From: Acholoe squamosa
Lineage: Eukaryota; Annelida; Polychaeta; Phyllodocida; Polynoidae
Direction: 5' to 3'
Assembly: GCA_949317995.1 (NCBI GenBank)
Contig: OX439040.1
Coordinates: 77,101,972 to 77,165,971 of the forward strand
Length of the DNA: 64,000 nt
A program made the translations under genes and the position numbers. The notes under the pieces are model-generated. The model was not told the DNA's origin. It did not search any database and was given only the letters and a program-made list of their open reading frames with translations. This document shows, in pieces, positions 43,670 to 55,780 of the stretch (its first letter is position 1; each line of letters starts with the position of its first letter).

Positions 43670-44710
43670 TATATCATAAACCAATACTGTACTTTTGAAA
43701 TAATTCATTAAAACACAAATACTCATAGTTGCAGGTTTATTACATACAATCTCTTTTACCTTTAAGGTTGCTGCTGCCCCAGGCACATCTGAAATGCCCT
43801 GAAATGTTGCTGCTGCCTCAGGGCAGCATAATTGAAATACTAAAAAGACAGCACTACCATATTGCTTGCAGCCCTATATATAAGAAAAATCATTATTCTT
43901 TTACCAACATAACAGCGTTTCTATATGAATACACATAAATTCTACTTACAAAAGTAAAAAAACCCATAGTAACTTATTTTCTTTCTTCACCCAGTCTGCT
44001 GGCCATGGGCAAAGGGCCAGGAGTTAAAGGTCAGATCACCATTGTGAGGGCTGGCAGTTAATGGCTAAACTAATGTTTGCAAGATTATCATGCAAAGCTA
44101 GATTTAAGTTTCATAGAGATCGCATTATCAGAAGATTCTGTAGCAAGAGGTGGGTGGCAGAGATATGGTTAATACCTATTATGTAAAAGGAATAGGAATT
44201 TGATGATACCAATTGGAAAAGGGTTAATTAGGAGTTTTCATAAGAATTCAATTCTTTCCTGTAATCATTTCTATGGAGGAATCAGTCAGCAATGACCAAT
44301 GCCTCTTTCTCCCATCTAGCAGCATTTATGACCTGTGCATAGATTGTGCACCAAGTGTTGCATGAGACGCCTTAGTTTCCTAATGACTTGTTTGTCAGAA
44401 CCTTATCTCTTTCCTTCAATATCACACACTCTGAAAAAAAGTAACAAACATTTACTAGTATACTAGAACTGAAAGTCTGCACAAGTCAATGCATTTGATA
44501 AGAACAAAGGTTAAGAACAAGATACAGATTGCCATCATCAAAGCTATCATCTCTGATGGAGCCACTGTACATCAATTTGCACCTGTATGCCTTGAATCCT
44601 TACGCCTGGAGCCATATAATTTTAACTGAGCACTCCTCTATGATTATGTGGTGGTTTCTCAAGTCAACAAAAGATAGTACGGGTGTATGCTAACAGGATA
44701 TATTTGACAC
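43670..44710. other. no gene seen
   Basis: Nothing recognised. Confidence 0.4.
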
Positions 44711-44714
44711 ACAA

Positions 44715-44955
44715 TGAGCGGCTACCCGGAGGTAGTGGAAAGCGTCCTCATCATAAACCCGCATGCTTTTGGTAGCTTTGTGTATGTGTACCTAGAGACG
44801 GCGGAGCCAACTCTGATGTGGCAACTGAGCCCTGTCCCTCTTATAGGTAGGAGCAGTGGCGCTACCCTCTCACCTCCCGGATCGGTGCTGCCACCTATCC
44901 GACAAGTGGAGGGCGGAACCCGGCTGGCTAACTCACCCACTGCGCCAAAGAACCA
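44715..44955 (-). mobile_element. possible tRNA-derived SINE
   Basis: On the minus strand TGGCGCAGTGGGTGAGTTAG (from about 44953) fits an internal Pol III box A, and GGGTTCCGCC, about 26 bases after its start, resembles a degenerate box B, closer than usual. The GC-rich body then runs to a region ending CCGGGTAGCCGCT, a word also found in the solo LTR near 971. No target duplication was found. Confidence 0.35.
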
Positions 44956-44959
44956 TAAT

Positions 44960-46378
44960 ACATACAGGATATACCTTACCTCTACAATTATTTCCAACTT
45001 TGGATTATAAGAACTAAATAAGAGGTCATGCAAGTCTTGCCAGTTTTTAATGTGTTAAACATCCATTTCTTGTCTTATCATTATAGTTTCCATATATAGG
45101 CCTCTTACCATAGTGCAATGTCACAAGTCATTTTATGCTCTGATGCTTCCCTTGGGAGCTTACTCAATTTCTTACATCTCAAAGGAAGACTAGTCTAAAA
45201 GCATGATACTCATGAAATCATTGAAATAATGATATACTGTTAGAAGAGGTCTCACATTGCAGGAATGAACATTGAATTAGAAAGTCCTTAGTTAAAACTC
45301 CCATTAGGGGAAACAGAAAAAAAACAAGGCTTTTATTAAATTTACATCTAGAATATCACATAATAGGAGAGAAAAGATATTGTAAACTTTGATTTCAAAA
45401 CCGCCAATAATTGGTTTACACAGGCTCATGGTAAAATTATTGCAACTGTGATTCTCTGTACATTTATGGTCACCTTTTATAGTGTAGCATTGATAAGTGT
45501 TGTAAGGGACTTCAATCAAGGTCCATGATCACTTTTGCATGGTATTGCTCACTCTTCTCACTGGGATTATGCAAATTAGTTGAAAAATAGATTTATATGA
45601 TAACATTATGGAATAGTAATTGTAATATTGTATTGTCTGTGAACCACAGAATGATTTTGAAAATGGACGTTTCTGCTCATCCAAGTCACTTGTATAACTG
45701 AATTCCTGTCTATGTAACAGTGAATCGGCCATTTCATCTCCCCATGCACAGCGCAGATTTTGGGGACATTAAGGAAAAGCATTGTAATGAGAGAAATTGT
45801 ATTGCAGTCAGTTTGAGCTAAGGCCTATTTTTGAGCCACATTGCCTGGACTACTATGGAAGGACAATATCACACTGACTAAGGGCCTGTTCTGGAATGGG
45901 TACTAAGTCACAATCAATTGGAAGTGTCCTATTCCCTAAAATTAAACCATTAGACACAGAGCACTGGATGCTTCTTATAGCATCATTTCTAGCTTGGGGC
46001 CCATGTTATACAATAGTTGACAAATAATCAATTTAAAAAAAAACATTAGTGCTTTACGCACATTACTCCTTATGATGCACAAATGCAGGGTTGGCCAGTA
46101 TTGCGTTGGTGTGTCATGCCAATCTTGCATGCCCACTCTCTGTGAATGTATCAACTCTGTATTGTTGGCATGATGCATAAAGGCAACCCTCACAAAGTCT
46201 GCATTCAGGTATCATTCTGACCAATGGGCATGATGCATTTATACACTGTTGGCATTTAAAAGGTTACAGGATTAAATGGTTGCTAAATAAATTGCTACCA
46301 GCTCCTTAGCATGAGATTTCAAACTTGTCACTCTGACAGCCATTCACTTGCTCCAGGTGCTCTCACCTGTCAGCAGCT
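44960..46378. other. no gene seen
   Basis: Nothing recognised. Confidence 0.4.
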
Positions 46379-46381
46379 CAG

Positions 46382-47020
46382 GAAGGCATTTCTCAAGATG
46401 GTACAACTGAACATAGCCACTACAATTTGAAACCCACTAAGTTAGAGACAGCGACCATAGGTAATGCGCTATGACAGCTCTGGAGGGTGTTGCTCCTATA
46501 GTAAAAGGAAGAGCTGGCTAAAAATGCCCTCATTTCCAGTCCTTTCTTTTCATGTAGCTATAACTTGTCCCTTTTGTTGCTCACAAGTGGTCATTCAAGT
46601 ATGGTGCTCAAAAAGGGGGATTTGAGTAGGTACCCTGTTGGGAGAAGTCAGTCAGTACTATAAACTATAAATAAACTATAGAGCGTGTGACATGAGTAGG
46701 TACCTGGTAGTGCAGCTCTCTCTCTATTTTAAACAAGGCAGGTGACTTTTCAGACTAATGTGGTGAGTGCAAGTACTTAGGTGAAGCAGTGCACGACTTG
46801 TTTAGAAAAAGAGGGCACATACTCACAGCTCCTTTTACAATAGGAGCAACAGCCTACAGTATGATCAGCACTTAGTGCAGTATTTGCATAGGTGTTGGTA
46901 GGGCAGTCATACCAGTGCAATCCTAAGTCACCAGTAGATGCAGAGCTGTATTGTCATTAGACTAAGGGATTCCACTATGATTTGATGGGGTCTAGTCGTA
47001 CCATCTTGAGAAACGACCTC
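46382..47020. mobile_element. family D element, complete ends, CAG duplication, carrying family C
   Basis: A 639-bp element. The left end GAAGGCATTTCTCAAGATGG matches the complement of the right end (GAGGTCGTTTCTCAAGATGG). CAG is duplicated at 46379-46381 and 47021-47023. TTTGAAACCC lies near the left end, and the GTCTAGTCGTACCATC block at the right end. A family C copy fills the middle. Confidence 0.85.
46483..46855 (+). mobile_element. family C element nested in family D
   Basis: Nearly identical to 26421-26779 over most of its length, beginning GAGGGTGTTGCTCC after CTG (46480-46482) and ending near GGAGCAACAGCCT. The right flank has diverged, so the duplication is not exact. Confidence 0.75.
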
Positions 47021-47478
47021 CAGGTGGTGTTTTTGTTTTTGCTGTGTCAGTTCCTGGGTGTAGAATGTAAGATAGAAGACAGCAGACAGACAGAACTGGG
47101 TTAACAAGGTTAGAGTGGGAGGAGGGGGAACAACTTGGGATGCATGTCAGCTCCTGGCCTTAAAAGACACCACCATCAACATTTATTGCAGAGATTACAA
47201 AAAGAGAGTACTGTGTAGCCACATGTTGCTAGGGAAGGGGGGATTTCCATCTTAATATTTTCTTAGCATTTGGTATTCAGGGGATCTTTATTCATGGCTT
47301 TCCCATGGATGTTCTGAAATTGTTTCTTTTTCTTAAACAAGAATTGGAGCACATTTCAAAATTCTTATCACTGTACTGGCACATTTATATCAACCATGGC
47401 GACTGATAGATGCCCTGCTGGTAAGTAATTCAATATTGCTGCCATTGTGTATCATGCTGACACTATAGGGCTGATACA

Positions 47479-48003
47479 CACTGTAAAAGAAGTGTTGTCA
47501 AATAACAGTGGAATCCTAGTTCCAACATTGTCAGAGATCCACTGTTATTTCCAAAGAGATTCCTTGTACTGCGCTGCTTTTTATTACTAGGGCTTCTTTG
47601 TAGAAAGGCCCAGTCCTATGAACATGTCCTTACCACCATAGCATCTAATCTAACAGGCAATAGCATGTACCCTAAGCATCGTTATCCATATATGGGCAAA
47701 TGAAGTGTCTAAAAGCTTGGGAAGCTGATACCAGTGGGTAAAAAAACACAGATAAGTTTAACTTCAAGTTCTGATCCAAACAGAAAACACAATATAGTTT
47801 AATTATTTTTGCTTAGTAGGATAAGTCTATTAATATTTTGATTAGGCCATCCTTAGTAGGTGCCTGCAACCTAAGTAGGTCGTTATACTCCAGCTAGGGC
47901 CTTATAAGGAAGTGTAGAAAATACACTGTTTCACTGCATCATATTTCATTGGTTCATAGTTTTATGAGCAGGCCTGGTAGATTCAAAAGTTATTTCTAAA
48001 GCA
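47479..48003. mobile_element. family I-like element with an internal insertion
   Basis: Starts CACTGTAAAAGAAGTG and shares GATTCCTTGTAC and GTAGATTCAA.AGTTATTT text with 42205-42426, but about 300 bp of other sequence separates the two halves. The right end is degraded. Confidence 0.5.
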
Positions 48004-48450
48004 CACACCAAAACAGTTCAAGTGGTTCAAATAGAGAGAGAACCATGTGAGCTATTTGAGATACTGTACTCTGAATGATAATGTACCTTATCTTCTTTCA
48101 CTTTGATGCCCAAAAACCTGTGTGCCTACACTCACTGTGTGTCTTGTATAACCCTAGAATTGCCACCTAATGCCCAGGCTCCTGTGCATGATAGAAGGCA
48201 CTAATGTGAATCTTGCAAATACCATATTGACACATCATGCAGACCCTGTGTATTGAGAAGTTGATTGACCGCATGATATAACCATGAACCAGCACTGTTT
48301 TATAGGCGTTGCTAGAGCTGCATTCCAGCATCATGATGACCAATCAATGCATTAACGGCCCTAAATGGTTAAGACAGCAGGATCCCTTTGTGTACATAAG
48401 AACCATTTAAACCATGGTCCGCTTGTTTACTTCAGTCAAACAAAGTACCG

Positions 48451-48676
48451 TAATACCTGACATAAAAGGCACACATCGCTTATGAAAGAGGGGCACCCGA
48501 GGCTGATGGAAATGCTACAGGGTGCATTATCAAACTATGTATTTTGAATAGTTTGATATTTATTTTATACATTTAGGACCAAACAATCAGGCATATCCTT
48601 ACTTTCGGAAGGTTTCTTTAGGGTACTCTAATGGTCCAGTCTTATTTATAAGCTGCACCTTATATGTGAGGCATTA
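48451..48676. mobile_element. MITE-like element with 23-bp imperfect inverted ends
   Basis: TAATACCTGACATAAAAGGC at the left pairs imperfectly with the complement of the right end, TAATGCCTCACATATAAGG. Related 'AAGGCGCACAGG' and 'GTGCCTTTTATGTGGG' text occurs again near 49110-49150. No target duplication was resolved. Confidence 0.45.
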
Positions 48677-48679
48677 TGT

Positions 48680-50375
48680 TACCTACCAGATCGCTATACT
48701 TGTATCTGTAACTTTTATCTGTGTGAAGTTATATCAAAGTGAAGGTCATCTGTGGGCAGAGGGAGAGAACTGAGAGGAGACCTCCACATCCAAGGAAGTT
48801 CACAGTCACAGAGTAATCTTTGTTAGTTTGCACCTCACCTCTGCCCTGGTTAATAAGGTAACAGCTATTCCGGGATAGCCATTGCTCGATCTGATACCAG
48901 AGAGATAAACATTGTTAACAGCAAGCGTGAAGGGGATAGTTGTTATGATATGTACCCTAAAAAGGAGTGAATGAAGGGAATCATTTCATTGGCCAATAAA
49001 CTATCCCAGTAGGTTGATATAAGGTGATGCTGCATGGGTGCTTTTGCTTTATCGTATGATAGGCCTATCCCCACCTAAAGGCACAGCCAAAATTTGGGCA
49101 AACCTATAAGGCGCACAGGGTCGTAAAAGCTGTGCCTTTTATGTGGGATGTTGGCCCTTTAACGACGATACAACAATGAAATGCTGGCAGGACTGCTCAC
49201 CAGCACTTTATGGAGCAAATCATATCAAGAGACAACAAGTGCACCCTCACCCTCTTTTTTCTTCACCTTTGCATTTAGGGTGAAAATAATAGCATAAAAC
49301 CTTTCTCAGATTGATTGATGGAGTGCATCTATGGAAAGATAACAATGGGAATCTATAACTAAAGATAACATCAAAGCACAAGGAATTTATTACAGTGCAT
49401 CGCCTTATAGATAGAGAAGTCAAAGGAAATATTTGATTGAATGAGTGGCTCCATTTTGTTCAGGGTGTATTGAAGGATACAGGTAATATAAAATGACGCA
49501 ACATTTGAATGAGTAACAATGGAACAGTAACAGAGAATAGTGAACCAAAGACGACGGCAATAGTCAACTGTTCAGAGCAATAAATAGGATGTCATTGTTA
49601 TGATATTGCCTCTATACACAGTTCTACATAGTCTTATCCTGCCTCAGTTTCAGAGCCTCAAAGCCCCTCATTCTCTTTTGTACCTTTAGCTCCATCCATG
49701 AATTTAGATTGACTGAAGATCCCAGTGAGGTCAAATTCATGGTGAGAACACTACATTGACAGATAATTGTGTCACTCCTGTGAGTGAACCAGACAAAGAG
49801 TGGACGGAAGTGATGAGGTAGACTCTTTTTATGTGGGCTAGGGTGGCAGAGACACTGGAGTCTTCCACTGGGTAGGGATAAATGCATGTAGTAGAGGATG
49901 GGGGAGTCCTTTTTGTACAGGGTCATCCGTTAAGTACTCTATAAGAAGAATATAAAGATTTGGGTATTCCCCCTTAGGTTTGAACCCTAAAAGTCCCATT
50001 AGGCCTATTGTAACGGTCCAAATAGTGAGTCCATGCCAATTATACAATAGCCCTCAGCAAGGACACAGTAACCCAAGTATTACTCAGAGGATTTCAAAGC
50101 CTACAACATCTATTTGTAGTTGACCTTTAACACTTGAGAGATTGAAGGTATCCTTCAGCATAATGTTTGTCAGTTCAGGGAAACCAACTAGGCATTAACA
50201 TTGAAAGCATTAACATGTCAAATATTCTAGCCATTAATTGCTTAATCAATAAGCCTAATGAACCTATGTAGTACTTGTTGTATAATATGGAATATATGGA
50301 GTTATTGCACACTGATGTTGACACATCACAGTAAGAGGGAATACTAGCATCATCCAAGGATTTCTTAGGTCTACT
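48680..50375. other. no gene seen
   Basis: Apart from the element-like ends near 49083-49150, nothing is recognised. Confidence 0.4.
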
Positions 50376-50383
50376 TGTGCAAC

Positions 50384-51406
50384 ATGGTGCTGGCTGAACT
50401 AACCACTGATAATGGACTGTTTGAGACAAATACTACACAGAATTTGACAATTACATGCAATGGGGATGTTCTACCAGCATGGGTTATTGTGTTCAACAAA
50501 ATCCTTCTCATCTTTGGCATTACAGGAGCACTGATGAATATTTCTACCTTTGTTGCTCTACACAAGAATACTTCCCTCAACACAATTGTAAAATTTCTTA
50601 TGAAGCATCAGACTTTCCTGGACCTTTTTGTATGCATCTTTGGATCTCTCATGACAAAATCGCCTGTGCTCTGTGATTTGGGGAATAGGAATTATTGATA
50701 TTGTGGTTTGCTATATATGACACACTAAACTGTTGTACTGGTGGTGTTTCCTGAACTCTGTATGGGGCCTTGTTGTACTTGCCTTTGACAGGTGTTTGGC
50801 GATATGTATACCTTTCACCTATTTGCATATGACAAAATACAAGATGATGAAATACACAATTTCAATATCTGTATGGAATTTGATCATGAACATTCCTTAC
50901 TTCATGTTTGTACAGTTTGACAAAGGACACTGTGAATATGCATTCATTACCGTGAGATCAATGTTAGATTTCCTCTGGTATCATGACATATTTTATATTG
51001 TCATTGGAAATCTTGCACCATGTGCTTTGATCATTATTCTATATGGATAGGTAATGATTTTTCTTTGCCGGAGGCAGCAAGATAGACAAAATTTAGTTCG
51101 ATCTGCAGTGATTCTGCCACAAAACAATTGACAAAATCAGCAGCTATAGTAACCACAATATTTATCCTAACGCTAGGTCCATCTGAAGTCATTCTACAGC
51201 TTGCTAATCAAAGAATTATCTAATTTTCACCAAGTTCCATTGAGCAAAAGAGCATGGAGTTCCTCATGTTAGTGAACGTATGTTCCAACCCTGTGGTGTA
51301 CCTGTGTGTTCTGCCATCCTACCGGCGAGACATCCTTAAATTGTTTCAGAGAACAAAAAGGGAGAGTCATAACAACTTTGACTCTACAGAAACAGCAAAT
51401 ATATGA
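50384..51406 (+). pseudogene. rhodopsin-class receptor pseudogene
   Basis: Start ATG at 50384 (MVLAELTTDNGLFETN). Homologous to the intact receptors from TM1 (VIVFNKILLIFGITGALMN) through VLAFDRCLAICIPF (TM3 end), W in TM4, TM5, NPVVYLCVLPSYRRDILKLF (TM7 and helix 8) and the C-terminal tail ending at TGA 51404-51406. Lesions seen by comparison with 51926-52957: a frameshift near 50672 after TM2; TGA near 50717 at a TM3 codon that is Trp in the relatives; TAG at about 51048 after TM5; a 4-bp loss near 51112 in the TM5-TM6 loop; TAA near 51220. The damage is spread over the gene, so it is a settled pseudogene. It lies 520 bp upstream of the intact copy in the same orientation. Confidence 0.88.
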
Positions 51407-51876
51407 GCCAAACATACTGTTTGCATATTAATTGCAATTAGTAATCCTGTGGAGTAATATATTTTTATGAGGCCCCTGGTAGTCTCAATGTTATTTACGT
51501 CACAAACTGTCAATTTAGACCATACAAAAAGACTTTCAATAAAGGACACCATCAGGATAGGGCCTGCTTTGATTTAATGTCATTGGACACCATCAGAATA
51601 GGGCCTGCTTTGATTTAATTTCATTGGAAACTGAACCTAACCACATTGGTTACTTTTCAATGTATTATCCAAACCAGCAATAGGATCAATGATGGGCTCA
51701 GGAGGCCATTTCTTAAGGAACTACGATTGCAACCATCACTACGACTGCAAAATGCCAAAGCTATTCCTATGAGAATATTGGTGCGACTAGGAGGGTGAAG
51801 CATGTTAAGACACACTGACACACTGATACTCATGATTTACCAACAACTCTCAGCCAGACGGGTTTGCTAACAGATA

Positions 51877-51920
51877 TATAAGGGATATATAATTTTTTAT
51901 ATATATTTATATATATACAC
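51877..51920 (+). promoter_or_regulatory. TA-rich tract just upstream of receptor start
   Basis: Several TATATA runs end a few bases before the ATG at 51926. It may provide a TATA element, but its closeness to the start codon means the transcription start would have to lie further upstream or the leader be very short. Confidence 0.3.
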
Positions 51921-51925
51921 ACATT

Positions 51926-52957
51926 ATGGAGCTCACTGAATCAACCACTGACACTAACGTTTTGTTTGTGACAAGCGCAATGGATAATGCCACCACTATG
52001 GTTAATGATGATATGCTACCAGCTTGGACCACCTTCATCAACAAGGTTCTTCTTGCCCTAGCCATTACTGGAGTTCTAATGAACTTTTCTACTTTTATGG
52101 CTCTACACAAGAGCGCATCCCTTAATACTATAGTTTCATTTTTGATGAAACATCAAGCCATGCTTGACATGTTCGTCTGCATCTTTCAAGCTATCACAAT
52201 AGAGCAGTCACCACTGTGGAATTCTGGAATCTATTTAATTGATGTTGTAGTGTGCTATGTTTGGCACTCTAGTATGCTCCACTGGATGTTGTACATGCTT
52301 TCTCTATGGAGTCTTGTCTTGATGGCCTTCGATAGGTTTCTGGCTGTTTGTAAACCACTGGTCTATATGAATATGACAAGACATGGGATGATAAAGTACA
52401 TGATTGGTATCTACATATGGAACATTGTAATTAGGATTCCTGCTTTCCTCTATATGCATTTCAATGATGGACAGTGTGACTTCAATATTTTTTCTAATCA
52501 ATTGATGGTAGAATTAATGCGGTTTTATCCCCTATTTTTTACTCTCTCTGAATATATCGCACCTTGTGCCTTCATTATAAGTCTCTATTCTAAGATCATG
52601 CTTTCTCTGAGGAGGAGGAACCAAAATGGAGGGATGTTAGGTCGTTCTGCAGTAATTGATGCTGCCACAAAACAACTGACAAAATCAGCAGCTATAACAT
52701 TGACAATTTTCATTCTCACTCTGGGTGCAACTTCAGTGGTCATACTGCTCGTGAATCTAACACGTATAGACTATTCACCTTACTCCTATGCAAGAAAGAG
52801 TGTTGAGTTCCTAATGTTGCTGAACTCATGCGCTAACCCTGTGGTGTACCTGTGTGTTCTGCCATCCTACAGACGGGACATACTTAAATTGTTTCAAAGA
52901 AGGAGGGAGAGTAACTATATTCTGGAGGCTACACAAACCTCATTCATATTAGCTTGA
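51926..52957 (+). CDS. rhodopsin-class G protein-coupled receptor, intact, intronless
   Basis: A 343-residue seven-transmembrane receptor, ligand unknown. The N-terminus has a glycosylation sequon at N21 (NAT). TM1 about 33-60 with N53; TM2 about 68-91 with D81; TM3 opening at C110 and ending DRF (136-138); TM4 with W165; loop cysteine C184, the expected partner of C110; TM5 about 207-227; basic SLRRRNQ loop; TM6 about 253-276 without CWxP; TM7 about 290-312 with NPVVY (304-308); helix 8 YRRDILKLFQRRR. Much of the sequence is shared word for word with 40990-42018, for example WSLVLMAFDRFLAVCKPLVY and IDAATKQLTKSAA, although that gene lies 10 kb away on the other strand. The ATG at 51926 is chosen because the related genes all begin about 30 residues before TM1. 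Flanked by broken copies on both sides, so this is a tandem cluster. Confidence 0.93.
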   Translation: MELTESTTDTNVLFVTSAMDNATTMVNDDMLPAWTTFINKVLLALAITGVLMNFSTFMALHKSASLNTIVSFLMKHQAMLDMFVCIFQAITIEQSPLWNSGIYLIDVVVCYVWHSSMLHWMLYMLSLWSLVLMAFDRFLAVCKPLVYMNMTRHGMIKYMIGIYIWNIVIRIPAFLYMHFNDGQCDFNIFSNQLMVELMRFYPLFFTLSEYIAPCAFIISLYSKIMLSLRRRNQNGGMLGRSAVIDAATKQLTKSAAITLTIFILTLGATSVVILLVNLTRIDYSPYSYARKSVEFLMLLNSCANPVVYLCVLPSYRRDILKLFQRRRESNYILEATQTSFILA

Positions 52958-53913
52958 CCTTTCCACAGTGCTGAAACATTTCATTGATCAAAGGGCTCAG
53001 TTCTGTATCGCATGCATGAGTCTATTTTTGCAACAAAATCAATTACTTGCAAATGAGTCAGGACACCTTTTTTGTTGACTAGTCATTTAATTTCTGAGTG
53101 GAACAGATGCTATATGTAAGATGGTCATGCAATCAGTTTCTTTTTTTATTTCATTATACATGTATATAGATTATTGATATGTATTAGTGGCCATGTTTTC
53201 GTATTAATATTATTGCCGACCCGGTGAATCATGCTATAAGAAGCTACATGTAGAATAATGATGCAATAAACTTTGCAGTGTCTGTATGTTGATGTACTAG
53301 AAGAAAGACCTCATTTTATATGAGGGTACTCTTTACTGACTGTCAATACATTTACCCAATGCTCTATTCCTTTTATCAATTCATTTTAATGGACTACTTA
53401 TTTCCTCAGAATTCGGGTTTCTGTGTAACAATACCATGTCAAGAATTTGTCAGCATCGCATGACATACCATACAACCTAACAACCGATTGGGAATGTATC
53501 AACTCCATGTGGGTGGAATGATGCATGATTTCAGTTAGTCCAAGTCTACATTCACTGTAAAGGGCAACCCCAGTGGGACCAAATGATGAATATATGTTGA
53601 AAACGGGTTGATTAACCATATTCCTATATTGAATCATTGTTGATAACTAGTTTTCAGCAGTGATTCAACTCAGTGGTGCCAGTGGAAATAGTGAGGATAA
53701 AAGTACTATTAAGCCCTTGGAGGGTTATCTTATCAAATGCCATAATTATTGTTACCTTCATTAAGAATTGTTAATGGACTCACTGCAGGAAACAGTTATA
53801 TGACAACAGCTATAGCATTACACAGAGTGCTCTGTGGGGGGCACTAATGCACTGATGTAGACACAGTTGATGTAATATAGCGGGACTTGCAACACCTTGA
53901 ACACTAGTACAAA

Positions 53914-54195
53914 ATGGCGCTGTATGAACTAACTACTGATAATGGACTGTTTGAGACAACCACAATGGCTAAATAACTAGTAAAGGTGATTGGGACATGC
54001 TACCAGTGTGGGTAGTGACAACCATAGCTAATATAATGGGTACTGTTGATGATGAGATGCTACAATGGGGTAATGTCATTCAATAAGATTCTTCTCACCA
54101 TGACCATTTCTGGAGCTCTGATGAATCTTTTTACATTTGTCGCTCTACACAAGACTGCTTCTATAAATACAATAGTTTCATTTCTAATAAAGCAT
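53914..54195 (+). pseudogene. rhodopsin-class receptor pseudogene, N-terminal part
   Basis: Begins MALYELTTDNGLFETTTMAK then stop. After further breaks it resumes as VMSFNKILLTMTISGALMNL, FTFVALHKTASINTIVSFLI and KH (TM1 to start of TM2), then loses similarity. The N-terminus is almost that of 50384-51406. Nothing from TM3 onward is present. Confidence 0.8.
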
Positions 54196-54284
54196 ACATG
54201 CCATTTCTTTCAACTTAGGGTGTGTCTTATAATATGAGGGGTGTGCATTATATGGAAGGTAGTACACTAATATGGTTATTACAG

Positions 54285-54420
54285 GCAACAAAGATGCTAC
54301 CTATGAGTGTCATTGTATTCATCAATTTCTGCTCATCATTAGTAGGCCTAATACAGAGGTTGCTACTTTATAAAATGGCTCTACACAAGACCATATTTGA
54401 TGTAAAATCAAGTAATGTTA
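54285..54420 (+). pseudogene. second short receptor fragment
   Basis: MLPMSVIVFINFC followed shortly by MALHKT matches the N-terminus-TM1 region of the receptors (MLPAW..FINKVLL, MALHKS) at low quality. It suggests another dead copy, or a duplicated piece of the one just upstream. Confidence 0.5.
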
Positions 54421-54670
54421 TACTTGTTTATTTGCAGCACTGGAGCCATCTACACAGAGTAGCTATTTCTCTGTGGTCGTGTAATAAATACATTATAGTG
54501 GGATATGTTTTACGCACTAGAGTTCTACATTCTGTGCATCAGGAAGGGCGAGGAACTTGCAAGTCCCTAGATCAGATTGCTAGGAGGTTTTTTTTTTCTG
54601 AGAGCAGTGGTAGCCAAAAAAAGGTGAGAGAACACCATACCATGAACATTTGAGGCCTTCGGGATTTAGC

Positions 54671-55780
54671 TATCCATGTGGATTGAATAGCAAGCAGGTA
54701 TTGTGGTACTGGAGCTTAATTCGAAACATCCTGGGATCAAGACCACAGCGATCTTAGGAATAAATCAGCCTTATCCTATTAAGCGATCGTAAGAGTTGAC
54801 TGGGTTCCCATATCCTAGCCAGCACTAAGATCGCATCGATCTTAGCCTCAGCCCTCCTACACTATTCCAAGAAGAACTGACTAGGCACAGGGGTAAGAGT
54901 CCCAAAATAAAGGAATAGCTGTGGAGTCACTCTTCTTCACAAGAGTGCTTATACCACCGTTCCCTGTCCCCATATGGGCTAACAAAAGAGCACAGGGTGC
55001 AGTTGACCCCCGTACCGTATTCAAGAGTTGTTCCCATGAATGTATGATTTATGCTTGCCTATTAGAAGCATTGTGCCCTCCCCCCAGGACAAAGAGAGAG
55101 AAGGGAAGAATTACCTTACAGTGCACTTAACGCATGAGTAGCCCTAAGAGCTCTCAAGGACACTCAGCAAATGTCCTCCCTCCCCTCTTTATGTAGGCAA
55201 CAGGCTATTCACTCTTTCGATCAGGAGTGTTCCCTGTAAGTGCTCTTGTACTCAGGTGAAACCACTATGCATTTCTTTCACTAAGATTGCAGTGATCTTA
55301 GTGGTGGAAATGGAATAGTGAAGTGATCCCAGGACTAGCTATTCTGGACAGGCCTGCAACCACTGCATTACAAAGGGTAAACCAGCCAGGTCTTATGATA
55401 TGTGCCTACACTAAGATCGCTGGGGTTGGGATCCCAGGATCTTTTGAATTAAGCTCCTGAGGTATTGTGTGCTGACCTCGACATCTGTCAACAATAGTCA
55501 CTATCATGTATTGCCTCTAACGGGAGAAGTTTTGACTAGGTCACAATCAGCCCTGATTTGTCCCCTTTCATTTCATACAAAACTTTCCTTCATATATGAA
55601 ATAGTTATATTTGAATAATCATTAGCACTGCAAAAAAGGGTTTGTATCCAATTTATGTTTTATTTTGATTCCTTCAAAGAGACTAAGCATACATGATAGT
55701 GACTATTGTTGACAGATGTCGAGGTCAGCACACAATACCTCAGTACCACAATACCTGCTTGCTATTCAATCCGCATGGTA
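54671..55780. repeat. inverted duplication, left arm split by family B
   Basis: Left arm 54671-54711 plus 55457-55510; right arm about 55691-55776 as reverse complement, with a spacer of about 180 bp. The right arm reads straight through the point where family B sits in the left arm (CAG at 55741-55743). Confidence 0.85.
54712..55456 (+). mobile_element. family B element, complete, CTG duplication
   Basis: A 745-bp element with ends GAGCTTAATTCGAAACATCC and (complement) GAGCTTAATTCAAAAGATCC. CTG is duplicated at 54709-54711 and 55457-55459. It carries two internal palindromes built on CTAAGATCGC..GCGATCTTAG, near each end. No gene; a short frame at 54921-55130 recurs in other copies only through DNA identity. 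Confidence 0.9.

Noticed and set aside
54921-55130. 65-69-residue frame repeated at 56406-56606 (minus) with few changes
   Set aside because: Both lie in family B copies, and identity at the DNA level explains it; no domain and no start context.
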